64,000 bases of DNA from Ceratothoa steindachneri (Eukaryota; Arthropoda; Malacostraca; Isopoda; Cymothoidae): positions 88,756,440-88,820,439 of the forward strand of contig OZ018335.1 in NCBI GenBank assembly GCA_963969495.1, written 5' to 3'. How positions within the stretch are numbered: position 1 is the stretch's first letter; each line of letters begins with the position of its first letter. The notes under the pieces were generated by a model. That model worked only from the letters and a program-made list of their open reading frames with translations. It did no database searches and was not told where the DNA came from. The position numbers and the translations under genes were made by a program. This document shows positions 1 through 11,774 of the stretch, piece after piece.

Positions 1-3000
1 ATAGTCCTTTAGCAAAAGGTTATACACAATGTATAACCGGATGTGAAAGGATGTTATGTGGGTTGCACTTTTAACCGAATTCAGCACATTCTGTAGTATA
101 GTGGCATCAGCTTATGCACCTTCCTCAGTGGCTGGATTTCTGCCCCTGCTTCCGGGAAAATCTCCAGGGTGGAACATGAGTAGATCTGGTTTGCATTTTG
201 TTCGATGTCTTCCAATTTTAGTGTGTTGATTTATGATTAACCGATCCCAGGTGCGTGTATTTTAAATAGGTTTGGATGTACGGATGACGGTGCTTGGATA
301 TAAAATGATTCATCCAGGCAGACCGCTCTGGCATCCTGACTGAGATTTAACACCATATACCTCTAGGGGAGTTATTGCAGCTTCTTAACGACCCATATAA
401 GCGACTTGATGATGTCTTATGGTCTCAGCTTCTTGCAAGAAATGTTGTTTACCGTGGCAACCTATGGAAGGTGCTCTCATATTTTTGACGTCTAATAATT
501 TCTGTCAACTTAGAGACGTGAACAAAAAAGAAAATTTTCTCCACTTTGACTAACATTGTATTTATTCAAGAATATGCTTTTTTACAATAGCTTTGCATAT
601 AGTCTAACCAATTATAGATGTTGAGTTTGGGGAAAAGGAGAAAGATGGTAAAAAGTAATTTACGCCAACAGAAGGCACAAGAAATTAGGTATGATAAAAG
701 AATGAGAGCCCAATGTCTAAATTATCTTGAAATATTAAAATCCAAGAATTCTTGACTTATTATATGATGAACAAATAGGAACATAAAGATAAATAAGTTC
801 AGTTATGATAAAAAACTTAATCTCCGTTGTAGAATTTATTGGGTTCCAATTTTTACACATTCTCTCCCAGAATTCTTAAAAACTTTATCGCTGTCGACTC
901 ATCTTGGATTATATACAGCATCATACAATTTTTCTCTATTTTGGATCTTTCTACGGAGCCATAAATGCGTGCTATACTAAAAATTGCCTCAGAGAAAAAT
1001 AAGGTATACACAGCCTTCTTTTTAATTAATTCTCACATCTTTTCTTATCACTAATTAGCGCAACGGTTATTCTTAGTACGTGCGATAATTTTCCTACCAT
1101 AAACTTTCCAAGCCACGCTCAGTAGCCCTTATATTATTTGCACTTTGCTAACTCCATTATACTTGTTCTGGTCACATAAACTTTTCCTTTTACATGCATT
1201 CGAGACATACTGTTAGTTTCCTTTGAGGCAGATCAAATTCAGGCCGGTAACAAGACCCGGGGTTAGTTGATTAGAGATCTGGTTCCAAACTCTCATTTCA
1301 GACATGGATGCGGTCACTTTTAGCCGCTTTCAACAAGGTGGGACAGATGAAGGCGTCATTGATAAGAAGTTCTTTCTATGTATGGTAGTGGAAGCCTGGA
1401 GTTTTCCATGCATTGACTTGAATTATCATTTAATCGATCCTTGTAGTTTTTGTTACCCTTAAAATTATGTTATTTTCTCCAGGTACATCGACTAAATACT
1501 CGCGATCCTAATTTTTACGTACCAAAAGCAATGAGTGTCCAAAGCAACCACTAACATACGCCATTTAACAAACACAAGTAAACAAATAAGTAAAGAAATA
1601 TAAGAAATAGATGAGTAAATTTTACGCCGTTAATAAAGATAGAGTTTAACAAAGACCACCTCTTCTACGCGTGAAAATACAAGACCAGAGAGGAAGAACA
1701 AAAAAATTATAAGGAAATAAAGTTTCCTTTTAAGTGCCAATGGAAGCGCTTGGAAAACTTTCACCTCTGTGCTACAATACAAGATGTATGAAACCAATGG
1801 TATCAAGATCCGAAAGCAAACATTTTAAAAACGTAATCTACGCCTTTAACAATATACATACGTTGTTTTAATACATTTATTAATTATTCCACTGCATTTA
1901 TTCGAGCCATCCCTCCTTCACATTGAAACGTTCAGTTTTATTGAGGAAAATGCAATATCAGTTATTTGAACCCATGCCTGCATGATCGCTCTTTTCACGG
2001 TTAGAGTTCCGCCTAGTGAATGTTGGCAGGAACCGGAGTCTCGATTAGTCTCACCTCTTTGAAAGAAACCAAGACAGCAAATGGAGGCGCTTGGAAAACT
2101 TCCACCTCTGTGCTCCATACAAGATGTATGAAACCAATGCTATCAACGATCAATACAGCGATCAATACATAATCACACCGTAAGTCTTGTCCTCAAAAGT
2201 GAAATGGGTTGTATCAGGTAAGTATAACCCTCGCTTTATCAATGGTTCATTGAATTCATTTAACTGGACAGTCTTATTTCTGTCTACTTAAAAATAAAAG
2301 TTAACCGAGGGAATAATAAATTTTGAATATTCGAGAATAGTCAGGAGTAATGATAGATGGCATAAAATGCCTTACAATTTTAGAATTAGAAACAAAAATG
2401 AACATTTAATTACATAAAAGATGAAACCATATATAAATTCTTGATGTGGATTTATAATAGTCAAGTTTAAAATTCCTTCCTCAAAGACTGGACAACCTAG
2501 TTTCATTGTTTACCGGTGGTTTTCAACAATTTTTACATAAAAAGTCATTGAAATAAGACATTTGGAATAATGTGACCTATTTTACATCTTCCAAATTTAT
2601 GAATTTATTGGTAAAATTCTTTCTTTGGAAAATTATTAGGAGATAATTGTTGATTTGAATATAGTGACAGGATTGATTGAAACACTTCGTGACTCGCAGG
2701 TTGGGAACAACTGATTCATTATTAATTTTTGGAATTGCATTTAAAAGATATTAAAGCATAAAACTTTCATTTTTTTTATTCTCTGGTAGAGTCAAAATAG
2801 AATCTAAATGTTTTGTATGACGGATGTTGATTCAAGCAAATAATTCATTTTCACTCATGGCATATAGAGAACGATCCATTGTGTTAATTAACAGGCTCAT
2901 GATTATTCATGCTAATGAATTAAATCACATTTGAATACGTGATCTCGCTAAATAAGGTACAGGGGAGATATGGGAATAATCATCAAATTATTTCCCATCT

Positions 3001-3026
3001 TGAGAAGCATATCGAAATGAGTACAT
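1..3026. other. Non-coding stretch with one diverged 70-bp direct repeat
   Basis: No coding region is supported. The recognisable structure is a direct repeat of about 70 bp, at 1741-1812 and 2081-2149, sharing GCGCTTGGAAAACTT and ACAAGATGTATGAAACCAAT with a few substitutions and small gaps. It could be an element terminus or a local duplication. The stretch is otherwise AT-rich, and no promoter could be identified upstream of exon 1. Confidence 0.5.
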
Positions 3027-3262
3027 ATGAATACCACAGCGCAGGGACAGATTTTTCCTGGACGGAAGTCCGCAATTCACGATTTCATTAATCCATTCCA
3101 CGCCTCGTTCGTTCATTTACAGGAAAAGAGCTCAGACTCGAAACTGTCGCCGAATACCTACATCGTGATTGACGATTACTCTCCCGATGCCCCAGAAGGT
3201 CTCAATGTCAGCGCTGGCCAGAAAGTTGAACTCATTGATGACTACGGCGGTAAAGCCAGCAA
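3027..3262 (+). CDS. Unc-89: Unc-89/obscurin exon 1 of the window: N-terminus and first part of the SH3 domain
   Basis: Reads as a polar leader of about 40 residues and then the start of an SH3 domain: YIVIDDYSPDAPEGLNVSAG, then QKVELIDDYGGKAS. The ALYDY-like strand is IDDYSPD. The donor is CAGCAA|GTAAGA, leaving two bases (AA); joined to the first T of the exon at 12119 they give Asn and then the conserved SH3 Trp (N-WLVKDLESGQQGLVPS), so the domain closes in frame. Unc-89 and obscurin are giant M-line proteins; in invertebrates the SH3-DH-PH module lies at the N-terminus. The 5' edge is uncertain. An in-frame TGA at 3018-3020 means translation starts at the ATG at 3027 (weak context, C at -3) or the exon starts at an AG at 3038-3039, 3043-3044 or 3049-3050. 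Any earlier exons or the promoter were not found. The family call rests on recalled similarity to nematode UNC-89. Confidence 0.75.
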
Positions 3263-3840
3263 GTAAGATGCGTTAGCTACATTCTCTTTTTAATTATAAC
3301 ACGTAACTATCAAATAGAACCATTTTTTCTGCATAGTGAGGTCTGAGTACATCAATAACAGTAAAAAATACTTCTCAATCCTCTGTGGCCTGAAAAGCAA
3401 AGGGCCCCCCATCATTAAACAAGACAAGTTTAAGGTAAAATCGCCCCTCAGTCTATTACATTTCCTTTACTATCTACACTAATATAGTATTATGCTATAG
3501 TATTAATAATAAACATGAGAAAACAATATAGTTATAGCGCAAAACAGGCCTTCTTCTACCAAAAAGCAAACAACGGATTCTTAATTAAAGACGTTTGTAT
3601 GCTACACCAATAATAATAATCCCATTGGATGCATGACAAACCATTTTGCGCGCAGAAACAATATTAAATAATCTTAAATTAAATTTATTTGTTTTATTTA
3701 TAAGCTCGAAGGTTCTTCTTGAAAGATGATGGTACATTAACATTGAAATTAAGAAAATTGTATCGAAACCCAAATGAAAATACAATAAATGGCTTCTATT
3801 TTCCAATTTCAAGAACTTTCCGAACAGTTCTTGCACGTGT

Positions 3841-4083
3841 GGAAGTGCTAGTACGACTAGTGCTATAAAATTAGTGCTATAAAAAGTAGTTCTAGTAAAA
3901 GTAGTGCTAGCAAGAGTAGTGCTAATAAGAGTAGTGCTCGTAAAAGTAGTGCTAGTAAGATTAGTACTATTAATAATAGTGCTAATAAGAGTAGTGCTCG
4001 TAAGACTAGTGCTAGTAAGAGTAGTGCTAGTAGGATTAGTGCTAATAAGAGTAGTGCTCATAAGAGTAGTGCTAGTAAGAGTG
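3841..4083. repeat. 15-bp minisatellite
   Basis: About 16 degenerate tandem units of AGTAGTGCTAGTAAG, with variants such as AATAAG and CTCGTAAA. The period is a multiple of three, which yields spurious frames on both strands (repeats of VVLVR on + and TSTTLIS on -). It lies in intron 1. Confidence 0.85.
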
Positions 4084-4089
4084 TAAAAG

Positions 4090-5299
4090 AATTAGAAAGA
4101 TAGCTCACTTCTGGAAACAAAGATCTGCCATGCGTTTAGTCGCATTTGCCTTTCTGTCGATTTTTCTGAGAAAACCAAATTGATTTGGCATTTAAAGAAA
4201 TTTTCGAGTTTATCAATGAAAAGTGGCTATTGTATTTATTGTGATATCACGACACATTCATGCATATCAGTTCACTACAATTTACTAACACCCCTCAAGA
4301 ATAATTATATTTTACCTTTACTATGATTCGAATACAAAAGTTGATAGTCGAATATATTTGAAAGATACATATTTTATACGTACAAGTGCAAGTAGAAATG
4401 TATAGTAATCTGGTAGTTAAACATAACAGCAATTTTTAATCTTTTGAACAAGTTTTATAATAAAAATACAATTTGGTATTATAAAGCAAGTGGAAGAAAA
4501 ATAATATATTTAACTTTCAATGATTTGGATAGTCATTAAGAGCTTCCAAAATACTGAAAAACAGTTATATAATTGGAGAGTAAAAATTAAATCGAAAAAA
4601 CAAAAGAAAAGGGGAACTCTGACATATCCTCATTCTGCAGAGTATTAGCACTGAATTTGGTAATGTATCTTCATCCCGAGTGCCTCTTAAGCTCTCATTA
4701 TGACATTACGAGCTAGTATCGGTGTTTCACAGGGATTTCACGACGAGATCATGCAACCAGATTCCCAAAGATAAAATTCCTCGTTTTCTCAAAGAAAAAG
4801 TCATGATTCACTGAAAACATTTCAAACTCAAGTTTTCCCGATCTCGTCAAAGAACTCCTTCCTTTAATATGTTCTCTCCAAAAAATCAATATCATTAGCA
4901 ATAATTGCTTCTCATTTAGAATTATTATTTAATTTTCCTTAAAAAAAGATCTACAATATGATTTAAGCCATATTTAAGACCTTCCTACTTTTGCTGAACT
5001 TTGGACTTAAAACATTACATAAAACATCGTTCAACCCAGATTTGTCCTTTGTAGTCGACCCATAGTGATGATTAGACCAATAGTGTATATAACTTTATTT
5101 AATTGATACTATAAGCGTGTTCATGGTATACCGGATCTAAATGCTATTATCCCCAAGTAATGCTTCAAGGTCACCCTATGTTATTATGAGAACTATGTTA
5201 TTATGAGAAGTTCGAAGAAGCATTCATTCCCTTACATTCATGTTCACCTTGATCGAGGTGATTTACTGCGATAATAAGAGAGGGTTAATCTGTTTGCAG
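4090..5299. other. Intron 1 segment without recognisable features
   Basis: AT-rich sequence in which I see no gene, repeat or element apart from the exon-like island that starts at 5300. Confidence 0.4.
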
Positions 5300-5480
5300 A
5301 AAACTTCGTAGCGAACCCAAGGATGGCATGGAATTGCTGGACAATAGTGCAGCCAAGCATAAAATAGCTATTCGACCGAAGAGGAACCATCCAGATCCGA
5401 GGGCAAGGGGACATAGTACACACGAAGAGAGGTATTTCGTGAAGGAAAATGTCCACAGGATAGTTCCTGAAGGTTCTTAG
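5300..5480 (+). other. Exon-like island of unknown origin in intron 1
   Basis: Preceded by TAATCTGTTTGCAG, a good acceptor. The open frame reads KLRSEPKDGMELLDNSAAKH and then KIAIRPKRNHPDPRARG, and runs to a TAG ending at 5480; its 5' side closes with an in-frame stop just upstream. The composition is richer in GC, Arg, Lys and Pro than its surroundings. The core SAAKHKIAIRPKR resembles, from memory only, a short motif conserved in actin-regulator-like proteins of animals. It could be an exon of a nested gene, a captured exon or a retrocopy. A possible donor sits at GAGAG|GTATTTC (before 5435). I do not assign a product. Confidence 0.35.
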
Positions 5481-6494
5481 GATATATTCTTCTCGGATGT
5501 TTGTTCGATAAACACTAAAATGCAGGGCCCCGTAGATCAGTCTATTTTTAATAGGCGTAAGCTATGTACGCTTCCATATTCAAAAGTTTCTAATCCTAGC
5601 TTCGGATATTGTTAGGAACCTAGTTGCAAAGTGAGCTGCACTGTACTTTCCATAATATAATTAACATCTCAAAATGAATGCCACCTTTCTTGAGAGGAGG
5701 ATTTAGAAATCCAGTTTATTTAAATTTTTATAAATATTAAATGAAGTTAACTGAAGTCAATAAAAGAAATAAAAATAACGATCAAACTAAGATGCAAAAA
5801 AAACAAAAAAGTTAATGAAGAGTCAATAATAAAAAGCAGCACTGTTTTCTTTAATACAGGATTTTGAAGTTATTTTCTTCTGAAAGAAATATTATATATA
5901 TACATAGAAAATCACAAGAACGAAAAGTAATACCAAATAGCAAAATTTAAATGACTATTTCAGCTTTATTCACTTATTGCCACATATTCCCATGTTATAG
6001 GAGTTAATTTATGAAACAGAACGACCTGAGAATTTCCTTAAATCTACAAAATGCACTTTCGAACTTTTAAAGTTGTTTCCCCTCTTTAGAGCGGCCATTG
6101 CTTGATTATTATGAAAAAAGAAATAGGCAACTGTAACCAACGTGGGCAATCCCTAAAGCAAAAAATATAATGAGGAGTCAGGGAGAAACCTTAAAGAATA
6201 AATAGAAAGACAAGTAAAAACGTGACGCGTAATGGTATAAAAAACCGCGGCATTTATAAATAATGTGGGAAGTAGGACATATTTGAAACATATAAGATCA
6301 TGTTCGTATAGAGAGGCATGGATGCAGAAGTATGAACTTAAATCTACTTGAAAAGGCTTTAGCAAAACAAAAGTTAATCACACGATGTGACACAACTTTT
6401 TATCCTGGCCAGTAAGTGTTATTTTCCAACTCCTTTTATTGAAAAACACATATAAAATAGCCATTATTTGTTTTAAAATTTTTATGATGAAATA
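5481..6494. other. Intron 1 segment without recognisable features
   Basis: AT-rich. The short minus-strand frame at 6153-6365 shows no recognisable motif and is probably chance. Confidence 0.4.
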
Positions 6495-7424
6495 CGAGGG
6501 GCGGTCAATAATTTTTGCGAATCGGTGGGTCAAAACAGAGGAAGGGGGATGGTGGTTTGTGGGGTGTTAGGACAAGTTATGACAAGTCAGGACCTTCAGC
6601 CGTACGCTACTGCCTCGTCTATTTAAGAAGTAGTAGCTGATCGCAGATCGTCAGTCACAAATATTTCAAAAATGGAGAAGGTTGAGCACCGCGCAGTGAT
6701 CGAATTTTTGACCAAGGAAGGCAAGCATGAAAAAGAGATTCATGAACGCATGGTTGCAGTGTACACCTTCACCGCACCTTCCTATGCAACCATTGCTCGC
6801 TGGAATAGGGAGTTCCGCCATGGTCGTGAGTCCCTTGAAGATGACCTCCGTCCAGGACGCCCGTCAGACGTGACCAACGAGGACAATGTGGCCCGTGTGG
6901 AGAGGAGGCTCCTTGAAAATCGACGGATGAAGGTCGGAGAAATCAAGCGAGAACTTGGAATATCACATGGAAGTGTTATCAACATCATCCACGACAATTT
7001 GGCAATGCCCAAAGTTGGGTCCCGTTGGGTCCCTAGAAACCTCACGCCCCATGATCAACTTCAACATCGTCAAAGTCCACAAGGCAGAGTTGCACAAGCT
7101 GCCCTACGCGAGTGCGGATTCAAGGAGCTCAACCATCCCGCCTACAGTCCAGATCTGGCCCCTAGCGACTACTTTTTATTCCACTATCTCAAGGCTGCAC
7201 TGCGTGGACGCCGGTTTGGGGACGATGAAGATGTCCAGCTCGCCGTCCAGGAGTGGATTGAACAGCAGTCGGGAAATTTCTGGTTGTCGGGAATTCGAAG
7301 CCTCAGGAACAAGGGGCACAAGTGCATTGAAGTCGACGGTAGTTATATTGAAAAATAATAAAACACTTTTCTTCATATCTAGTTTCCTTATATCCGAATT
7401 GCAAAACTTATTGACCGCCCCTCG
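6495..7424 (+). mobile_element. mariner-like element, copy 1 (internally deleted)
   Basis: A 930-bp element bounded by TA target duplications (6493-6494 and 7425-7426) with terminal inverted repeats starting CGAGGGGCGGTCAATAA; the right end reads TTATTGACCGCCCCTCG. Two relatives of the same family occur at 25402-26307 and 55275-56206. Mariners are usually about 1.3 kb, so roughly 350 bp is missing. Copies 1 and 3 share the same internal junction, so this is an amplified deletion derivative that must be mobilised in trans. Confidence 0.93.
6672..7358 (+). CDS. Truncated mariner transposase with intact frame (228 aa)
   Basis: The frame starts MEKVEHRAVIEFLTKEG and holds the two helix-turn-helix regions of a mariner DNA-binding domain (first about residues 5-50, second about 75-115 with LGISHGSVINIIHDNL). 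The linker motif (WVPRNLTPHD; family form is W-V-P-R/H-x-L) is at about 119-128. Straight after, at QSPQG (about 134-138), the protein jumps to VAQAALRECGFKE and the third catalytic Asp in YSPDLAPSDYFLF (about 158-170). The segment with the first two catalytic aspartates of the D,D34D triad is gone. The frame is nevertheless open. The product could bind the inverted repeats but not cut DNA. The usual length is about 345 residues. Confidence 0.85.
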   Translation: MEKVEHRAVIEFLTKEGKHEKEIHERMVAVYTFTAPSYATIARWNREFRHGRESLEDDLRPGRPSDVTNEDNVARVERRLLENRRMKVGEIKRELGISHGSVINIIHDNLAMPKVGSRWVPRNLTPHDQLQHRQSPQGRVAQAALRECGFKELNHPAYSPDLAPSDYFLFHYLKAALRGRRFGDDEDVQLAVQEWIEQQSGNFWLSGIRSLRNKGHKCIEVDGSYIEK

Positions 7425-7559
7425 TATTTACTAAAAATGGGCAAATTTTGATTTTTCTTATCTACTGCTGGACTAAAATAAAAAACAGAGTTAAATTTAT
7501 ACAATTTTATTGAAACTTACAAGAGAAATATATAAAATAAGTAATGTAATGTAAATCAC

Positions 7560-9160
7560 TTTCCATTGCAGGCCCCAAATTTAGTTCCCGATCATGTTTT
7601 CATTGTAAACTCTTTGGTATCGATGTTCTAAGTTCATTGTATCTTGATGGGAGCACTCTCCTTGCTCCTCTGACTATGCTTCCATATTCTCCTTATATTT
7701 GTCAAGATTGGCATCAGAGATGTGACCATTTGGTCACAACTTTTCACTAAGTTCTCAACCAGTTCTACATAATTGTCAACCTTGTGGTTACTCAAAGAAA
7801 CCCTGGCACACCTAAACAAAACTCTTCCAGCTTCCTTTTCCTTTTTAGTAAGCTTTTCAGGGAATTCTGAACATTGTATGGTTTTCTGATTTATGGTCTA
7901 ATAAAGACACTAGCTTTCACCTTTGACTCGGAGAGTTTGGCAAATTTATTTTGAAGGTACTTGAAGTCTGCAGCTCTTTGTTAAGAGCTCTAAATCTGCT
8001 TCATGAGATCTAGTTTTAAATGAAATGGAGGGAACAACACTTTTTGAACGTTTACCAATGGCTTATGCTTGACATTACGCCCTCCAACAGAGAACTCGGT
8101 CCTATATGGCCAGAGCTTCTTATAGTAAATTGCTGTGGTATCCTTACTGTCCCCAAAACTGAGATTACATGAAAATTCGGTAAAACGTCCCTAGATACCC
8201 ATCAAAAATGAAGTCTACAATCACTTACCAGCCATACGCCTTATAATGCAAAGCTTGTAGAAGGAGCTTGACACTATTCAATTCATCCTTGAGATATACT
8301 GAATGAGCAAAGGGAAGGGATAAATGCTTATTCCAATTATGGAGAAGTACAGCTTTAATGCTTCTTGAGGAGCTAGAGTCTCCAACTAATCTGGATTGCA
8401 TGTAATTCCAACTGTAGCAAACAGATTAGATACATCATTGCAGCACTAGCATAGCCCAGCTTGATAGGTAAAGCATCTTGAGAAATGTTTATGACCTTAC
8501 ATTTTGCTTGTCATTTGCACATTTTCATCCAGCAAATCCCATTTTTTGAACCTAGAAATTAAAAGCTCGGCATTTGACTTTGTCAAGGCAAAATCTCTGG
8601 TAAGGTCAATGAGGTCTCTCTGGTTTGGATAGTATCTGGACACTGTAGTCTATATCTTTACTGATATTTTCAGCTTCTTAATTGTTACTTTATTCTGAGG
8701 GTGGCTTATTCCAGTTTAGAGGGGTAGGTACAGTAAGATCATCATTGCGTTACACTAGTTATAAAGAAGTACAGAAGATCGAAATAGGAAATATCATGTC
8801 CATTTTTTGCCACTTCGACGTTTGGGAGGGTCCACCATGCAGATGTAGAAGTTGCTTCATGATTCTTCTTTTCCCTCTATACTATCCTGTAAAAGTCAAA
8901 AAGATACTTTATTACTCTTTTGACTTACAAACAAGTAGAATTGCTTAAATAATTGTACCATTAAATATTTTACTCTTTACAACAAACAATTTTCTTCCTT
9001 TCCAAAGATTTCTTGTAGTGTTCACAAGCAAAATGAAGTGTTCAGGGTTTGTCTTGTTTACCAACTGGCCAAGTATGCTTCGTAAGCTTCACACATTATC
9101 GTAAATGGTGTCACGCCGAACATCTTTGCCCTTTTTCGTTGTTTTGATGAAGTGTTCGTA
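7560..9160 (-). pseudogene. Decayed copy of a multicopy arthropod protein family, probably transposon-linked
   Basis: Read from about 9160 down, the minus strand gives recognisable but broken blocks: NHSPDEFCFIYEHFIKTTKK, then LGQLVNKTNPEHF, a Cys-rich stretch with CMVDPPKR, later SSSRSIKAVLLHNWNKHLSL followed by PFAHSVYLKDELNS, and near the end KVDNYVELVENLVKSCDQM. I recognise this order from a large uncharacterised family with many copies in arthropod genomes, which behaves like a mobile-element passenger; that is recollection, not a search. Many stops and frameshifts show the copy is dead. Its upstream part also occurs at 61045-61625. Confidence 0.55.
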
Positions 9161-9660
9161 GATAAAACAGAATTCATCTGGCGAATGATTGCATCCTCTT
9201 GATGTTATTTCTATTTTGATGTGCTCACTTTGGTAGCTAGAAGTGAAATGATGGCAAACCTGTAAATCTGTGCATAAATATTTCTGAAGTAATAGTCTAA
9301 AATAATTCCGAATGTTCTAGAATTTTCCAGGAGGCTGTTCTGTCAAGTTCTGGACCATTCTACAACATTCCAATGCTTTTTCTAAAATAAGATTTACAAT
9401 TTCCTACCATGCATTGCAAAAAGATTAAAGCCTACAGAATTTTATATATTTTCATTTTTTTTTAGAAATTAATAATACCTTAGCATTTTTTTTTAAATCA
9501 TTATTTTTAAAATGGCCAAATTTAGAAATTCAGGGCCCTACCTAAAGAAGCAAAGTTTTGACGCTAAAATAGACTTTTTCATTTACTTTAGTTATGAACA
9601 ATTTGGAAATAACACTTTTTAACTCGGGAACAAGAAAAATGTAAAATTTTGCTACATAGT
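9160..9660 (-). repeat. Dispersed repeat, copy 1 (5' part of the decayed element at 7560-9160)
   Basis: Similar throughout to 61045-61625. Shared stretches include ATAAATATTTCTGAAGT, AATAAGATTTACAATTT, AGATTAAAGCCTACAG and AATAGACTTTTTCATTTACTT. In both copies the match begins where the minus-strand peptide NH(S/Y)PDEF would begin, so it is the element's upstream region. Confidence 0.8.
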
Positions 9661-9699
9661 GTAGTCAATATATGTATATAAGGTCGGATATTGGTACCG

Positions 9700-10509
9700 G
9701 CATTTTAAAAGAACCCCCCCCCCCCAATAAGCCCCTCAAACATAGTTGTCATAGAAGTTGATAAGCTTAAAAGGCTTTCAAATAGAGGGCGCTAAGTTAA
9801 AAGGGTCAAAGTGATCCTTCTAGAATAGTAATTTTCCATTGTTTAATATAAATTTAATTTTGGTCTACTGGACAAATGATTTGGATTTTTCAATAATTCA
9901 GACCAAATAATACTTTTTTTTTAAGTTTCTTTAATTGTCTTAATTTCTTCCCACGTTTTAATTCTTCCTATTTTTTAAATATTTTCTTTCCCCTGGTTAA
10001 AATTTGGCTTAGAATTGATTGTTACCTGTGTTATTTTTTTACTTCCTTCCATATTTTTCTTTTTAATTTTTTTTTAATAATTTATATCTTTCTTGTTCTT
10101 CCAACTTTTATAATTTTTCATTAATTTCTTTCTAATTTTTCTTTTTTGTAATTATTTCCTCAGCCTTTTTTCGATTTCCACCTTTATTTAATTTACTTAG
10201 TTTATGTCTGTGCTTTTTCCTTGTTCACAAATTTCTCTCTGTATTTTCACATTTTTTAATATTCCTTAACTTATTTCAAGGTTTATAATCCATTTTTAAA
10301 ATTTTGCAAAATTTCTTTCGTTTTCTACTTCCTCCTTTTAAAATTTCTCCTCAACTTTTTAAAATATTTTTTATCCTCCTTATAAAGAGCTTAATTAATT
10401 CTTCATGAAGTTCTCTTAAATTCTTTTTCTAGTTTATTTAATTTGTGTCTGTATTTACTCTTTTTTATTTTAACTTTTCTAATTTCCATTTGGGTCTATA
10501 TTAGTTCCG
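9700..10509. repeat. Pyrimidine-rich low-complexity tract
   Basis: A run of C at 9714-9724, then from about 9890 a long T-rich tract (TTTCTTCC- and TTTAATTT-like) with weak internal repeats: TTTATGTCTGTGCTTTTTCC near 10201 is echoed by TTTGTGTCTGTATTTACTC near 10440. No coding. Confidence 0.5.
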
Positions 10510-11774
10510 GGTGAGAAATGTGCATTTTTCTTGCACTAGCAAGAAATATATGATCACAAAAACATTGGTGTATAGTAGAAAAATTTATAGCTTGCCTCTT
10601 TTTTCTGTTTTTACCCTATAACTATCTATAAATTACCCACAAGACATAATTTGGGGTCAATAGGTATCACCAACCTGAAATGAGGGCGATAATTTGGGCG
10701 AAAAAATAATCGCCTAAAATCGCACAGAATTTTAGAGGTCAAGTGAGCATTAGTTTTTATATTTTGTTTTTTATGTTATTATTTTATCTAATTGTTTTTT
10801 TAATTCCTATTAAAATAAATTTATAACTGGTGCAATTGTAGAAAAAATAATATTTTTACTTTATTGAGGCTATTAAAAGGCTCCAATGGGCAACAAATAT
10901 TGACGAAACCTCTCTGTAATAGAGAATTTTTTAACAAACGAGAAGGATGCCAGATAGCAGTCGAATGATTTTTCCCTGCGGCCATATTTTTGGATTTTCT
11001 CCCGGGTCTCTCTTCAAATTTTTCCAATATTTCGAGTGTGGTCCGAGTTTCGGGGACGACGAAATTTTGCGAAGGGTTCACGTTTCTCCCTAACAAAGCC
11101 TGAGATATAAGGCTCAGCGGTCTAATATTATCTTGGGCTCATACACGATCAGTTTTTTATAATTTTTCTCAAGTTTTATTAAATTCTGTCTGGAAAAGAG
11201 AATAGGGACACTCAATAATGGATGACGACCGCCCGGGCAAAACTACAACAGTCGAAAATTGTTTGATGTATTATTTCCCTATTTCCTGCCTGGTGGTTCT
11301 TTTAATTTGGCTAAATTTTAGCGTTTTCCCCAATTTTCCGTGCATTGCAGACCTATATAGGGGCAATAGTTTTTTTAAAAATCTTTTTTGTTCACGCGGT
11401 AATAGTGGTTTTGTCGTAGCAGAAAATAATGTTTTCTTTTAATTCTGGGTCACTACTGCACACCGACCACACAGTTCACTTTTATCAACTAATGCTTAAC
11501 CAAAAATGATGAAAAATTGGTTTTATTCAATAAAATAGATCCAAAATTTGTTACCCAGGGCGAACAATCCGCACAGAATTGAGACAGGTTGACAAATAGG
11601 CTTAAAAGGTCGCGTTACCTAATGGATTGCCTCTCTCACCTGTAGCTACAGGGAAAGGCTTAAAAAAAAAGGCGAATCGTGACTTTTTTTACTATATGAT
11701 GATGTTTTGGGATCATATTGTTGCTTGTTATTTCTTTTTTTTAAATTTCCATTTAAAAAAGCGAATTTCTCACC
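10510..11774. mobile_element. Unclassified DNA transposon with terminal inverted repeats
   Basis: The left end begins GGTGAGAAATGTGCATTTTT and the right end, read on the minus strand, GGTGAGAAATTCGCTTTTTT. The arms continue with matching blocks (AGCAAGAAATATATGATCAC against AGCAACAATATGATCCC, then TATAGTAGAAAAA against TATAGTAAAAAAA) for about 100 bp with gaps. The interior (about 1.1 kb) has short frames on both strands (10821-11096 minus, 11218-11442 plus) with no motif I recognise. No clear target duplication was seen. Confidence 0.6.

Noticed and set aside
3585..4086. Open frames of Ser/Thr and Val/Leu repeats
   Set aside because: Products of the 15-bp minisatellite on opposite strands.
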